Shown here in pieces: positions 46,872 through 61,341 of a DNA stretch of 64,000 nt; within the stretch, counting starts at the first letter, position 1, and the number at the start of each line of letters is the position of its first letter. Under the pieces are notes generated by a model. That model saw only the letters and a list, made by a program, of their open reading frames with translations. It was not told where the DNA came from and did no database searches. A program made the translations under genes and the position numbers. The stretch comes from Desmodesmus armatus (taxonomy: Eukaryota; Chlorophyta; Chlorophyceae; Sphaeropleales; Scenedesmaceae), in NCBI GenBank assembly GCA_007449985.2, contig VIIQ02000592.1:372001-436000 (forward strand). The letters run 5' to 3'.

Positions 46872-49421
46872 TTATCTGCTGCACCTGAAGGTGTGCTCTA
46901 GGGTCAGGCTGGTGTGCTGGCCTGCCAGGCTGGCCTGCCTGTTGCTGCCGGCCTCCCATGTGGGGCCCTCTGCAGATGTCAGCACAGCCTGCACAGCAGC
47001 ACAAAGCAGAAGCACAGCACACAGGACGCAGATATGATCAGTGGCACAGCTGATGGAGTTGATGCAACAGCATTGCTGGGCGGACATATTGGGCAACCCT
47101 GCTATTGCAGCGCGCAGGACTGGGGCTGAGCCGGAGAACAAGCCAGGGCTGCCATCCTGCAAAACTTTGACTCATGCATGCACAATGGTCAAGCAATCTG
47201 CACACCGCCACCATCATCCTGTGGAATCATTGGGGCCCCACCGCATCAGATAGAGTCTATGTGTCATGCTCACCTTGTACTCGAAGCTGCTGCAGTCTGC
47301 AGGCAGCTCAAAGCTGCCTCGCCAGACGTGGCCAGTGCTCCACTTGAGGAGCAGTGCACCCTCCACCCTCCATGAGCCGAGTAGAGCGTGGCTGCCCACC
47401 AGCACAACACACTGGCCAAGCTTGGTAGCACATTTCACACTCACACCAACCTGCAGGACAAGGGAGACAGAGCCTCGGGCTCAGAGTCGCTTTGTGGCAG
47501 GTGTGTAGCTTATCGCAAGGCTCACGATCCAGCAAAAGCGTCATGCAGCGTGGCAGCAGCATGGTGCTGAAATGCTATGCGCGCTGAGTCGGCCATTGGC
47601 ACAAACCTACCTTGGTCGTGCTTCTGCTGCTCTTGCTTCTGCTGCTGCCTGCGCCGTCGCCCATGCTGTATCCAGCGCCCTGCTGCTTTGATTGCTGCTG
47701 CTTGGTGCGCTGCTGCTGCTGCTGGCGCTGCTCCTCCTGCTCCTCCCGCTGCCGCGCCTGCATGTCCTGGTCATACATGGCCCATGCCCACCACTGGTCG
47801 ATGGGAGCTGGCCAGCCGTCTGCCAGACGGCTAGTAGCTGCAGCTAGTAGCTGCACTGTGGATGGCCCAGCCTCCTCCATGTCCTCCTCCTGCTGACTTT
47901 GCTGAGGGAACCTTGAGGAACCAGCTGGCTCCTGCTGCCGGTGTTGGGCAAAGGTTGATGCTGCGTTTGGCTGCTCAGCAACCTTCAGCAGCTTGGTTGC
48001 CATGGCTTCGGCCCGCTGGTCCAGGCTTGTTGAAGCCTCACAGGTGCTTGACTGCATCAGCAAGCGTGGTAATCAACAGGTGGAGAGGGCTTGGAAGGGG
48101 CGACACTTCGACACAGCTGCACTGTTTTGTGAGAGGTACAGCGCGAGTCCCCAGCACCAAGGCAGCAATCTCTGAGTGCACGCACTGTACACTTTGCAGC
48201 ACTGGCAGCCTTTCCTGGCATGAGGCTCGTTCTGCGCAAAGCGAGCATCAGACATGTCTGCTAGTGCCGACGGCACTGCGTTCCAAGGTTTGGCATCGAA
48301 AATATGAGTGGACCCTCATGCAGCGCCCCTTGCGCATCACCATCCTTTGAACTCACCAAGTGCTCGGAGGTGCTGGTGATGGTAGATGCATACAGGTAGT
48401 CTGCCTTGTGCAGCACGCTCTTGGCATCCTGCACCTGCTGTGTGATGGCCAGCAGCTGTGCTTCCTCGCACAGCGCTGACAGGCTCCCCAGGCAGCTCCT
48501 GTTGCTGTACCGCTGGCTGGCAGGCTGCATCTCACTGAGGAACCTGGGGTCCTTGTTCTCAGAGGCTAGTGTGTCCAGTAGGCTGTCCACATGGGAACAG
48601 TCCAGCACAGGGCCCTGCAGGACAGCCATGCCCAGCACATCCTGCAGGACAAAGCATGCAGCAGCAACAAGTGCATGCGCAGCAGGCAGGTGAATCAGCA
48701 AGCATACTGCTCAAATTCCAAGCTGGCAGTGCAATTTGGTTGTTTGCGGACCCGGAGTCATTGAGGTGCCCTCTATGGCATGCTGTCGCAGCAATAAAAC
48801 TGACTCAGCGCTGAGCGCTGCATGAAGGCACGCTGCTGCTCTGCATCTTGCATAGAATGGAAATCGACACTGGTCTTGCCCCACCTGCTGCTGCTTGCTC
48901 AGCTGCTGTGGCGTGATGACGCGCTCGGCAACCGCACTGAGCTGCCGCATGTGCTGCTGGTGCTGCGCCTCAGCGCTGTCATCAAGCCAGGACACAGCCT
49001 TGACCTCTGCCTGCAGCAGTGTCACATCCTGCAGGTACACAACACAACAGGTCGTCAGCTTCAGTCAGGTGCGGGAAAAGGGATGCGACGATATGTTTGT
49101 TTTTGGTCATGCGAACTGTCTGCGTTGACTCACCTCTTGTGACAGCACAGACAGCCAAGTCTGCACAAAACAACAACGGCAGAGGACAGAGCAGCAGACC
49201 AGGGGGTGTTGCGAGCTTGCTGTGTCGAAGTGGGCCAGAAAATATAGCAGTAGTGTCTACCCAAAGGCATAATTCCCACTCACCTCTGTGAAGTCTGCCA
49301 ACTCCTTGACCATCTTGTGCCTGTTGCTCTTGTGCCTAGGCCTTGGTAGTGCCGACAGGGCTTGCTGCGCAGAACAGACGCACTTCGGAACCAACCTGCT
49401 GCCTGCTCTCAAAGCCCCCAT
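46872..49421 (-). CDS. Plastid-type protein with C-terminal CBM20 starch-binding domain
   Basis: Exons, 5' to 3': 49421-49284, 49160-49134, 49028-48885, 48641-48357, 48051-47611, 47450-47274, 46988-46872; 1329 nt, 442 residues, all in phase. The N-terminus (MGALRAGSRLVPKCVCSAQQ, then Arg/Lys/Ser-rich) resembles a chloroplast transit peptide. A helical middle region follows, then a Gln-rich coiled coil and an aromatic patch (DQWWAWAMYDQDMQARQREE). The last two exons form a CBM20: CATKLGQCVVLVGSHALLGSW, LLLKWSTGHVWRGSFELP, FEYK and PTWEAGSNRQ, with tryptophans at the usual sugar-binding sites. CBM20 binds granular starch. The coiled coil plus CBM20 recalls pyrenoid starch-sheath proteins of Chlamydomonas, but here the domain is C-terminal and no catalytic domain is seen. 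Exon 2 is a 27-nt micro-exon. Confidence 0.85.
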
Positions 49422-50297
49422 CCCTTTCTGCTGCCTGTCCGTGAGGACGAAAAGGTGGTCAGGGGCACTTTCGGTGTTCGAAACCGTGTTCACTCGTAAC
49501 ACGCAGTTGTGTGCTCGCTCTGAGGTAGCTGAATGTATTTTTGGTACCTGAAGCTGAACCGGGCCATCATCTTGACACAGTCTTGCTTGCTACAGTCCAA
49601 AACCCGTACCGTGCGCCCGGCTGTACACATCGGCCTTGCACACTTGTCTTACTGTACGGTTTCCCAAAGACAGAATGTATTTATTCCAGGACAACTAGCA
49701 GGTGTCGCTCCTCATCTGCCTTCAAGACCACCTCAGATCTGATGTGTTCCAGCAAGGTAGGCACATACTTAGGCAGGCAGTGTTGCAAGAAGAAAGAAGG
49801 ATATGTACAGCCAGTAGAGCCCAACCCCACCGAGCCACCAAACCTGAAAAGGCACTCGCGCAGCAGACTGCGACCTGCTGCCCTTTCTAGTAAAACTGCT
49901 TCCGCAGTTCTGCCCACAGAACTGCCCCCCCCCCCCCCGAGCCAAACCCCACCATTCCGGCTGAAGCACAATGCCATGACAATCCTGAAACACCTAACCA
50001 TTGGCTATAAGGCAGATATTGGCATCCATGTGCCCACCCACCTTTGCCAAACATGCACCAAACACAACTCCTCACATGCAAACACATCCAGCAACAAGCT
50101 GCACCCCTCCAAGAAGTTGCCGCCCCTGGATGGGCCAAACCACGCGGCGGGTGTGTGTGGGTGAATGCACCTCACAACTCGCAAGGCTGAAGCAAACCTA
50201 GCCCCCAAACCCAGCACCATGCGTCTGGCAATGTCAAACCGATGTCAAAGATATGTTTTCACCACTGGGCCCAAATTCATAAGATTCCATTCCTTTT
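49422..50297. other. Intergenic region: CBM20-gene promoter and PCNA 3' flank
   Basis: Right part (49.7-50.3 kb) is A/C-rich with a C homopolymer near 49925-49939, in keeping with a PCNA 3' UTR. No gene seen; a 207-codon plus frame at 49541-50164 is a compositional shadow. Confidence 0.5.
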
Positions 50298-53226
<2,929 letters not shown>

Positions 53227-53924
53227 GCTGCTGTGTGGTTGCCTCAAGGGTTTGTAGGGTGGTGAGGGCAATGAGGGGAACACTGCCTTCCACAGAATCA
53301 ACAAGTACGAAGCTGATATTGGCACGACTCAAGGATCAGCACGAGGCGCACAGAGGAATATGACGTGATCTGATCGGTGACGTTCTGTGTGATCGAAGCT
53401 GACCAAACAGCGCCTGATTTTCTCACATGTGTGTTGCTGAGTTAATGCTGGCGGGTCATGCTTGTCCTCGGAGAAGGAGAATCCTTCGGAGAGCCTGTGG
53501 CCCCGAAAAAGAATGAGAAATTAGGAGTGACCTTGTGTAATACCGTTGCGAGTTTCGAGTTCGAAAACGCGTTCGAAATGGTGTGACCGACAGCCTTTGT
53601 GTTTGAAGCAGTCGCTGGATACGATGCGTCCATACACTTATCGTATGCCAAGCTACAAAGCGATTGCGAGCAGCAGTATGGGCGGGCCGGTAGTATGCAA
53701 TGGCCGTAACCTCGTGGATGTCTAAGTGCGACGTAAAGATGACAGCTTTGAGCGCTATTGCCAACAACCAACGCAATTACAGCCCTTGGTTGCTGTAGAA
53801 CATGAACCTGAAGGGAAGGGGGCTGACCTGCCCCCCTGGACCCCCGCCACCAACACTGCTACTGTCACCCCCTCAGTCACGGTCCCTGGGACCCTGACAC
53901 CTGACTGTGAGAGCTTGATTGCTC

Positions 53925-54127
53925 ACACATACGAGAGAGTACATCTCCAGATTTTTGATATGCTTTTCCTGACATATAAAAGCTGCTTTGAAGCATTTTT
54001 AATCGGCCTGGGAGGTGTGCCCAAGTGGCTAAAATTCAGTTGGCAGCTGCCATCGCACACGTCAACAAACCTTTCTCACAAATACGACAGGGTACATCTC
54101 CAATTTTTTGATATGTTGTTCTTTGAA
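53925..54127 (+). repeat. Two diverged copies of an A/T-rich repeat
   Basis: CTCACA-ATACGA-AG-GTACATCTCCA followed by TTTTTTGATATG occurs near 53930 and again near 54075, about 145 bp apart. Base composition is distinctly more A/T-rich than the surroundings, suggesting inserted DNA. Confidence 0.65.
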
Positions 54128-54680
54128 TAGTGTTTAACGATTTGCAACATTCAAAACGGGGCTGGGGGCGTGCCCATGTGTCCAAAAAAAATCGTGAAGG
54201 TCGGCACCCCAGGTCCCGTGGTATCGGTTCGTAGCTCGTGCATTCCAGGCTTCTATCATGTAGAACAGTACCTCAGAGACCACGGTTCGAAATTGCAGCT
54301 CCCAAAGCTGCATCCACGACCAGCACATCGGATGCACTAGATCTGATCAGCACGTTGCACCAAAAACCCTCTCTTGTCCTGGCTCAACTTCCACAAGTTG
54401 GTGTTGTTACATTGAAAACATAATTCCATGCCCAGTCTCTGCGTTTATGCTGCTGCTGCTGCTACTGATGGCCCTGCTGCTTCACACTGGGAGGGATGGG
54501 TGCATAGGATTTGAGTGGCCCACACCGGCGTCACATATTTCTTACAAACATAGTGAGGTTAAACAAGACGTTTTGGAAGCTCTCACATTCCCAGTTCAGA
54601 TTTTGCCTTGGGGCCCTCTACCGTGACTATGGGGTGGCTACTGTGCTGCTGCTACTGTACATGTACCTGTTGCATTCAAG

Positions 54681-54960
54681 GCAGGGGGGCTGACTGCCCC
54701 CCTGGACCCCCGCCCTGGACACAAGTAAAATCCCTGGTTGCACCAACACCTGAACATGCAAGGCAGGGGGGCTGACTGCCCCCCTGGACCCCCGCCACCA
54801 ACACTGCTACTGTGCTGCTGCTGCTGTACCTGTTGCATACAAGGCAGGGGGGCTGACTGCCCCCCTGGACCCCCGCCCTGGACACAAGTAAAATCCTTGG
54901 TTGCACCAACACCTGAACATGCAAGGCAGGGGGGCTGACTGCCCCCCTGGACCCCCGCCA
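54681..54960. repeat. 162-bp higher-order tandem repeat with G6/C6 hairpin cores
   Basis: The core CAGGGGGGCTGACTGCCCCC plus TGGACCCCCGCC occurs four times (starting near 54682, 54763, 54844 and 54924). Alternate copies are followed by CTGGACACAAGTAAAATCC or by ACCAACACTGC/ACCAGTACTGC, so the true period is about 162 bp and contains two cores. A fifth diverged core lies near 53818. Each core can fold as CAGGGGGGC-TGACT-GCCCCCCTG. Confidence 0.9.
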
Positions 54961-56316
54961 CCAGTACTGCGTGTGCTGCTGCTGCCATCGGTATCCCTTG
55001 CCTCATACAAAGCAAATGGCTGCATCCATTGCAGTGCAGCAGCACTGGAAAAGACAGCGGGGGGCAAGGGGGGCGGCAAGCCCCCCTAGCTTACAATATT
55101 CAGTGCAACAAACTACACTGTAATAAACAAACATAAACACAGTTTGACAACAGCAGCAATACACTGGCAAGGAACTCGCCTCACCCTCTTCCTTCGACGG
55201 GTCTGCGGACGGAACGGGAGCCCCGTGTGGGAAAGACTCTCGCCCAGTCATCATGCTGCGCGTGCTTTGCCGCGTTCAAAAGTCAAGTCTTCTATCAGCT
55301 GCCCGCGCGCCCCTCAGCAGAGGAATTATTACACTTGACTGCGTTAGTTTGGTTGCTGTCAACCGGATGGTGTCTCGTTGCTGGGTCAGGGTGTACCTGA
55401 ACGCTACAGCTGCAGGTGGACTTGTGTAATGCTGTGGAGCTGTTCAGGTGGTACCTAGTAGCTTCAACATTCCTTACGTTCTGAGTGCCTCCACAAGGTG
55501 AGGTACGGTGTGTGCATGAGCATGCTACGTACGGTGACACAACAAATTGAGGTGCTTCTGCAGTTGAGGACTTGGACTGGTATGTTCCACTGCCAATCAT
55601 TCACAACATTGTTACTTGACAAGCCACTCGTTATACACAGCAACTGACCACAACACAACAAAAACAACACATAGTTGGGGTATCAGATACCCCAGCACTG
55701 AGACTCACCCAGCAACAACCCCGAACATCAACAATGCAACACCAGTGACAACCTTGCAACTGTATGCAGGTCCTGATACGGTAAATTGGCCAACAGTGCT
55801 GTCCACAGCAAGGGCCACACGCATGCGCAAGTCTCAGACAAGCTGCCAACCAACAACATCGCAAATGTACAACCTTCTCAAACGTGTGGAGCCATCTGCA
55901 ATCTACTGCTCTCAATCACCCACACCAAAAACCTGCATGGGTATGCACCCCGCCCACTACCTGCAGCAAATGCAGGTGCCCGGCTGTCAGTCAGCACTGC
56001 TCATCCCCGGGGCCGCGCTCAATACAATGAAACCAGGGCTGCCCTGAACATACTGCAACAGTAACACCCTGACTGGTGCCAAAAAGCCAAACTGACTCAG
56101 TTTGTGTCTCACTCAGTCTCACTCAGTGAGTGAGAGCGCGCAGCAACCCGCTGTGCAATCCTGTTGTTGCTGCGCACCCTCAACAAACAGAGTATCACCC
56201 TGCACCCATGCCCAGAAGACTGCCGCACCCTCCCTGTCTCTTGCTGTCCCATGCTTCTTCCTGGTGCTGCAGCCCTGCTGCCTTGCAGCGTCCTGCTGTG
56301 CTGGGGGTGTTGTGTC

Positions 56317-59300
56317 TCATGAGACAGGCTGGTGTGACTCCTCCTGCAGCTGCTGCCTGCCTGCCTGCCTGCCTGCGCCTGCATTAGGCCATGTGGGGTG
56401 GCGCATCATCAAGGCCAGCACATCCGGCCTGTCTGACACCTGCAGTGGCAGAGACAGCAGTAGCATTATTGTTAGTATTCATCAGCAGCGGCAGCACCAG
56501 GACAGCCCAAGGTGCAGTTGCTTTGGCCAGGCCTGCACCACCAGCTTTGCAGATCACGGCAGCAGGTATAGAGTGTTGCATTTTGTGTGGCTTGCATCCA
56601 TCGTCCAACCAGCAGGTATACAACGACCAACACGACTACGCATAAATACCAGTGCTACCCCATGCCTACATGTCTTTTGTTGTATTAGATCAGGCACACA
56701 ACACTGGACCCCAGAGCCTTGCCCAATACCCTCATGGTATGCGCCATACCTGCTTATGCAGCTTTGCCGCAGTTGCCTTCACCTCCTGGTCGCTGTAGCT
56801 GCTGGCCGGCAGCAGTGTGGCTGGGGCAGCAGGGTTCCACTCTTGCCTGCCATGCACGGCCAGCACAGCCAGGTCCCGCTCCTTGATGGCTGTGTGTAGA
56901 TCTTTGTAGGTACCAACTGCACATCAACAAGGGCATCCGCATCGTCAGATACAAGCGCCACAGGCTGACAACAAGCATGGTTGCACTGAACAGCGGCCAT
57001 GTGAAAGTTGAACCGGCACTTGCTAGCTTGACCAAAACATCAAAGCACCAAGGCTCCAAGCCCCTTCGAAACTGCCTACAACTGCACGCCCAACCAAGCA
57101 AGGCGTGTGATCCACATCGTAGCCCTCACCTGCCATCATGTGTTTGGCGGGCCTGATGTTGATAATGTCAAACCCTAAACCCTGAACCCTAAACCCTGAA
57201 CCCTAAACCCTAATCCACATCGTAGCCCTCACCTGCCATCATGTGTTTGCCCAGTCCCTCAGCGCTGAGCCGCACCCGCCAGCAAGTGGTGACGGTGCGC
57301 CACACTTATTCGGTCCTGTAGATGTTGGGCAGGCAGCTGAGTCCAAGCTCGTGCATCACTGCTTGCTCGTCAGGAGTGTAGGTGCGCGGAGGTATGGGAG
57401 GTCTGCAGGCGCCCCGTTTGCGCACACTCCCACCATAGCCTTGTGCTGGGGCTGGCACGCATTCCATGCCCCGTCCATCAAGCTGTGCGTCACGCCTGCT
57501 GCTGACTTCATCATTGTTCCCTGCAGCTGAGGGAAAGACATCCTGTAGGACGCCTGGCACACCACCCCAGCTCCCTGCCGCATCTGCTAGGTTGTTTCTG
57601 TCATCATCGGCTGCGCACTGCTGAGCTCCTGTTGTGCCGCCTGTGGCACGCGGCGCTGCTGCTGCCTGCTGCTTTGGGCCTCCAGGCCAGGTGGGGTGGC
57701 GCCTCATGAGGTCGAGCACATCTGGCTTGTCTTTGAACTGCAGTGCAGCACACGCCACCAAAAAATGACCAGCAGCGGCAATCATACGACTACTCAGCGA
57801 GTCCATAAGCCCTATTAAACAGACAGTTGACACAGACAGTTGTGTGCCCAAAGCGCAAGACCCTCCAACTGCATTGTGCTATCAGCACCACAGAAATAGC
57901 CACGTGTGATGCACCTGGTGCGGTTGGCACATCCTGTGCAGGCCCCCATCCCACATGGCCCACCGTGTTCAACAAAACAACACACGCCACATGTGCACCA
58001 AGCTACACCATGAACCGAAGAAATCACCAGCCTGTATACACCCCACCTACCTGCTGCAGCAGCTCAGCAGCTGTGGCCTTCACATACTGCTCGCTGTATC
58101 GCTCCGCTGGTAGCAACGTGGCGGGTGCAGCAAGGTTCTGCTCCTTCCTGCCATGGATGGCCAGCACAGCCAGGTCCCGCTCCCTGATGGCGGTGCGAAG
58201 GCTAGAATAGCAGGCAACTGCACAGCACAGCACAGCACAGGAGCAGCCGTTAATGGGTACGTACTGACTGCGGGGCGATGTACACACCCAACCCCAGTCA
58301 AACTTGACGAAACAACAATTCACTACTATGTTGCAGCTTAGTAAGCTGCAACATGGCAGGCATCAGCACAACCTTCCAGCCATATGCACCATATGCACAA
58401 CCTTCCAGCCATATATAGCATGCATGCTGCAGGACAACATGGCCACTCACTTGTTAGGTCACCCAGCCCCTCAGCAGCAAGCTGCACGCGCCAGCGGATG
58501 TCGCCTGACTGCAGTTTGCGGCGAGTGATGCAGGTGAGCTTTTTCAGCTTGAGTTCACGCATGACCGCCTGCTCCTCAGCTGTGTAGGTGCGTACACGCT
58601 TGACACGAGCTGCTGCTGGTCCTGCCGCGGCTGGTCCGGTCACTGCTGGTCCCGCAGCTGCTGGTCCAATCACTGCTGGTCCCGTCACTGCTGGTCCCGT
58701 CACTGCTGGTCCCGCTGCTGCTAGTCCCGCTGCTGCTGGTCCCGCTGCTGCTGGTCCCGCTGCTGCTAGTCCCGCTGCTGCTGGTCCCGCTGCTGCTGGT
58801 CCCGCCGCGGCTGGTTCCGCTGCTGCTGGCCGCGCCGCTGCTGGCCCCGTAGGTAGTGCTGAGGTATGGCCAACCTGCATGCCGTGGCGCTGGCGGAATA
58901 CAACCTGCGCTCCATGCCGTGCACGTCCTGACGTCCTCAAGCGGTCCTCGTCAGCCTCTGCACGGCCTCGTTTGACGCTGGCAGAGCCGGCCCTGGGGTG
59001 TGCAGGTGCTGCTGCCGCTGCCAGTGCTGCTGTCAGTGCTGCTGCCGCGGCTGCTGCTGCTGCCCGTGCGGCTGCCACTGACGGTGCTACTGCCGCTGCA
59101 GGTGCTGCCGGTGCTGCTACCGCCTGCTTGCCAGGGCTGGCAACAGGCTGCACGGAGTGTTGGCTCAGCAGGGCAAGCACGTCTGGCCTGTGCTTGAACT
59201 GCACATGAATGCAAGAACATCAAGCGCCAGTAAGGCAGGGTTCTATAGCTGAGCAGAGCTCACTTCCGAACAACAATGGCCGGAGCCTTCTTCATACACC

Positions 59301-61341
59301 AGTCTTGTGCATTGCAAACATTGTCTCGAACTCGTCGCAATCAGCACGTGCCACACCCCACACTAGGCTGCACTTCACAGTGGCTACCTCCCGGTGTCTT
59401 AGCATATGTGCCACCCACCTGCACCTGTAGATTGGCAGCTGCTGCTTGCACCTGGTGCTCGCTGTAGCTACTAGACGGCAGCAGCGTGGCTGGGGCTGCA
59501 GGGTTAGCCTCCTTCCTGCCATGCACGGCCAGCACGGCCAGGTCCCTCAGCCTGATGGCTGCGCGCAGACCAAAGTAGGTACCAACTGCGCATGCAAAAA
59601 AGGCCACACAGACAGACATTGCGTCAGCGGCACAGACTGAACCAGAGCTTGTACACATTCGTCAACCGACCCGCCACCTCGTCCCCCTGATTGTCACCAA
59701 TTCAGGTTTGACGAGCCATGCAAACAGCCAACTCATTCACTCAGTGAGGCGCCAAGTGTCACCAATGTTTGAATGCTGAGGCATTTTGCTCGCCACTCAC
59801 TGTATAGGTCGTGCTCAGGTGCCCGTCCCTTGTAAACTTGGAGACGCCAGTGTGTGCGTTTGGAGCGCATGCTCTTGCACATGCTGTAGGTGAGGCTGCT
59901 GAATTCAAGCGCACACATGAGTGCCTGCTCCTCAGCAGTGTAGCTGCATGCAGCATCCCGCATCCGTCCACTGTGCGCTGCCGCCGCCGCTGCTGTTCGG
60001 GCTGATGGAAAGGTGAATTGCAGCAAGGCCGGGGCATCTGCGACTGTGATTGCCAGAAAGTCCTTCTCCTCGTCAGAGTCTGTAGAGTCCTGAATAACAC
60101 CTGCAGAGCCAGCTACCGCCTTGGCAGCTGCCACAGCATGTGCACCCCGAAGACACTGGCAGCCGCCATCCCCTCCTGCTGCTGCTGCTGCTACTGGCGC
60201 TGCTGCTGCTGTTGGTGCTGCTTGCACAGGTGCGCAAGGAGCAGCATCAGTCCCTCCCACAGCAACACTCGGCTTCTTGCTGTGCTGGCGCCCTGAGCTG
60301 CAGCTGCGTAGGCTTTTTCCTGCAGCCAGCGGCGCACAGGCTGCCGCTGCTGCTGCCGCATCCCCTGCTGCTTCTTCACTGCTCTCCTTCTGTGCATGGC
60401 TGCAGTTCTGTCCCTCTCTCCCAGTTCTGCTACCCCCTATGTCCTGGTGACCCTCATGGGGCGTGTGCTGTCCCGCTGCTGCCTCCCTGACCTGTAGCTC
60501 CCTCCTACAGTCCTCCACCAGGCTGCACACTGCTGCACTCAGCCCCTCCAGCCCCTGGTGGCCACTCAGCAACGCCTGCAGCAGCGGCTCAGACAGCAGC
60601 GCCTGAAGACCCGACAGCACCTGCAGGGGGCAGGACACAGCACGGCACACACAGTGTGCATAAACCAAGCTTGAACAATGTGATAGTACTGGGGCTCGCT
60701 TCCCTTCACGATGATTTGTACAGGCTAAGTGCAAGGGCTGACTGAAGCACATATATGCCATTCCTCCTGCTTTTTCTGCTCCTACACATGCAGCCAACAC
60801 CCTTCCAGCAGTGCCCGATGGTGCTCTCTTGATCAAGAGACCTCCTCACACCCACCTGCAGTGTGTGCCGGCAGTAGGTTGTGTCTGCTTCATTGAAGCT
60901 GTCCCGCAGGTCCTGCAGCGTGTCTGTGTCCCCCCACAGCTCCAAAACAGGCACCACCTCCACCTCTGCCGGCTGTGCGTCGTACCCATGCATCTGCATT
61001 GCCACTGACCACAGCACCTCAACACCAAGGCTGCCTGGGAAGGCCTGCTGCAGGTCTGCAAAGGAGGTGGCCAGAGTTGCTGCTGGCTGCTGGGGCTGCT
61101 GCTGCCGGTTGCAGTGGGACAGCCGCTGGCGCTTGAGGTTAGGGGCTGCCATGACAGCAGCAGCAGCTGCTCCATCCCTGCTGTGCTTTGCTGCCACTGC
61201 TGGGGCTGCAGCTTCATGTGGCCCTTGGCCTGAGCTGCTGGGATTCCGGCCCAGGTCCGGACCTGGTACTTGGAGCTGCTGTTGCTGGTTAGGTTGCTGT
61301 ACGGCAGCTCCCTGCCACTCATAATTATAATCACAATCCAT
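56317..61341 (-). CDS. Modular protein of unknown family, three TYT-KDL-PDV domains; in-frame TAA in exon 6
   Basis: Exons, 5' to 3': 61341-60856, 60620-59801, 59585-59419, 59198-58451, 58217-58051, 57737-57233, 56916-56750, 56439-56317; 1061 codons, all phases closing. After a unique N-terminus (MDCDYNYEWQ, then SFADLQQAFPGSLGVEVLWS) come three copies of one domain of about 120 residues. Part 1 is like TYTAEEQAVMRELKLKKL ending RWRVQLAAEGL. Part 2 (KDL) is like LRTAIRERDLAVLAIHGRKE plus NPAAPATLLP and YSEQ, and always fills a 167-nt exon. Part 3 is like PDVLDLMRRHPTWP. Linkers are poly-Ala, with acidic SDSD patches and a pentapeptide minisatellite. A TAA at 57306-57308 interrupts copy 3 (NIYRTE-stop-VWRTVTT), so the protein is 939 residues if that is real. 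I recognise no known family. The first exon may have an upstream 5' UTR exon; its acceptor is near 61358. Confidence 0.7.
57110..57249. repeat. Interstitial telomeric repeat between perfect 37-bp direct repeats
   Basis: 57110-57146 and 57213-57249 are identical (starting ATCCACATCGTAGCCCTCAC). Between them are 66 bp, of which about 57171-57212 is CCCTAAA alternating with CCCTGAA, five to six units: the complement of TTTAGGG. The duplicated 37 bp is the end of exon 6 plus its splice donor (ATGGCAG|GTGAGG on the minus strand). The right copy is contiguous with the exon; the left copy is a spare donor in the intron. Confidence 0.92.
58608..58850. repeat. 15-bp coding minisatellite (GPAAA-type pentapeptides) in modular gene exon 4
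   Basis: About sixteen 15-bp units of the type CCCGCTGCTGCTGGT on the plus strand, read on the minus strand as Gly-Pro-Ala-Ala-Ala with variants GPAVT, GPAVI and GLAAA. It lies between the PDV segment and the second TYT segment, and keeps the frame. Confidence 0.9.

Larger units (their letters stand above)
53227..56316. other. Repeat-rich intergenic region upstream of PCNA
   Basis: Holds the PCNA promoter near 53.23-53.5 kb, A/T-richer tandem repeats near 53.93-54.13 kb and the hairpin repeat array at 54.68-54.96 kb. Frames up to 143 codons (for example 55616-56047 plus) have no recognisable domain. The right edge is the 3' flank of the modular gene ending at 56317. Confidence 0.5.

Noticed and set aside
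49541..50164. 207-codon plus-strand frame
   Set aside because: Falls in A/C-rich PCNA 3' flank; low-complexity and unlike any family.
54220..54300. Possible tRNA gene (GGTTCGTAG and GGTTCGAAAT motifs)
   Set aside because: No A-box at the right distance and no cloverleaf stems could be formed.
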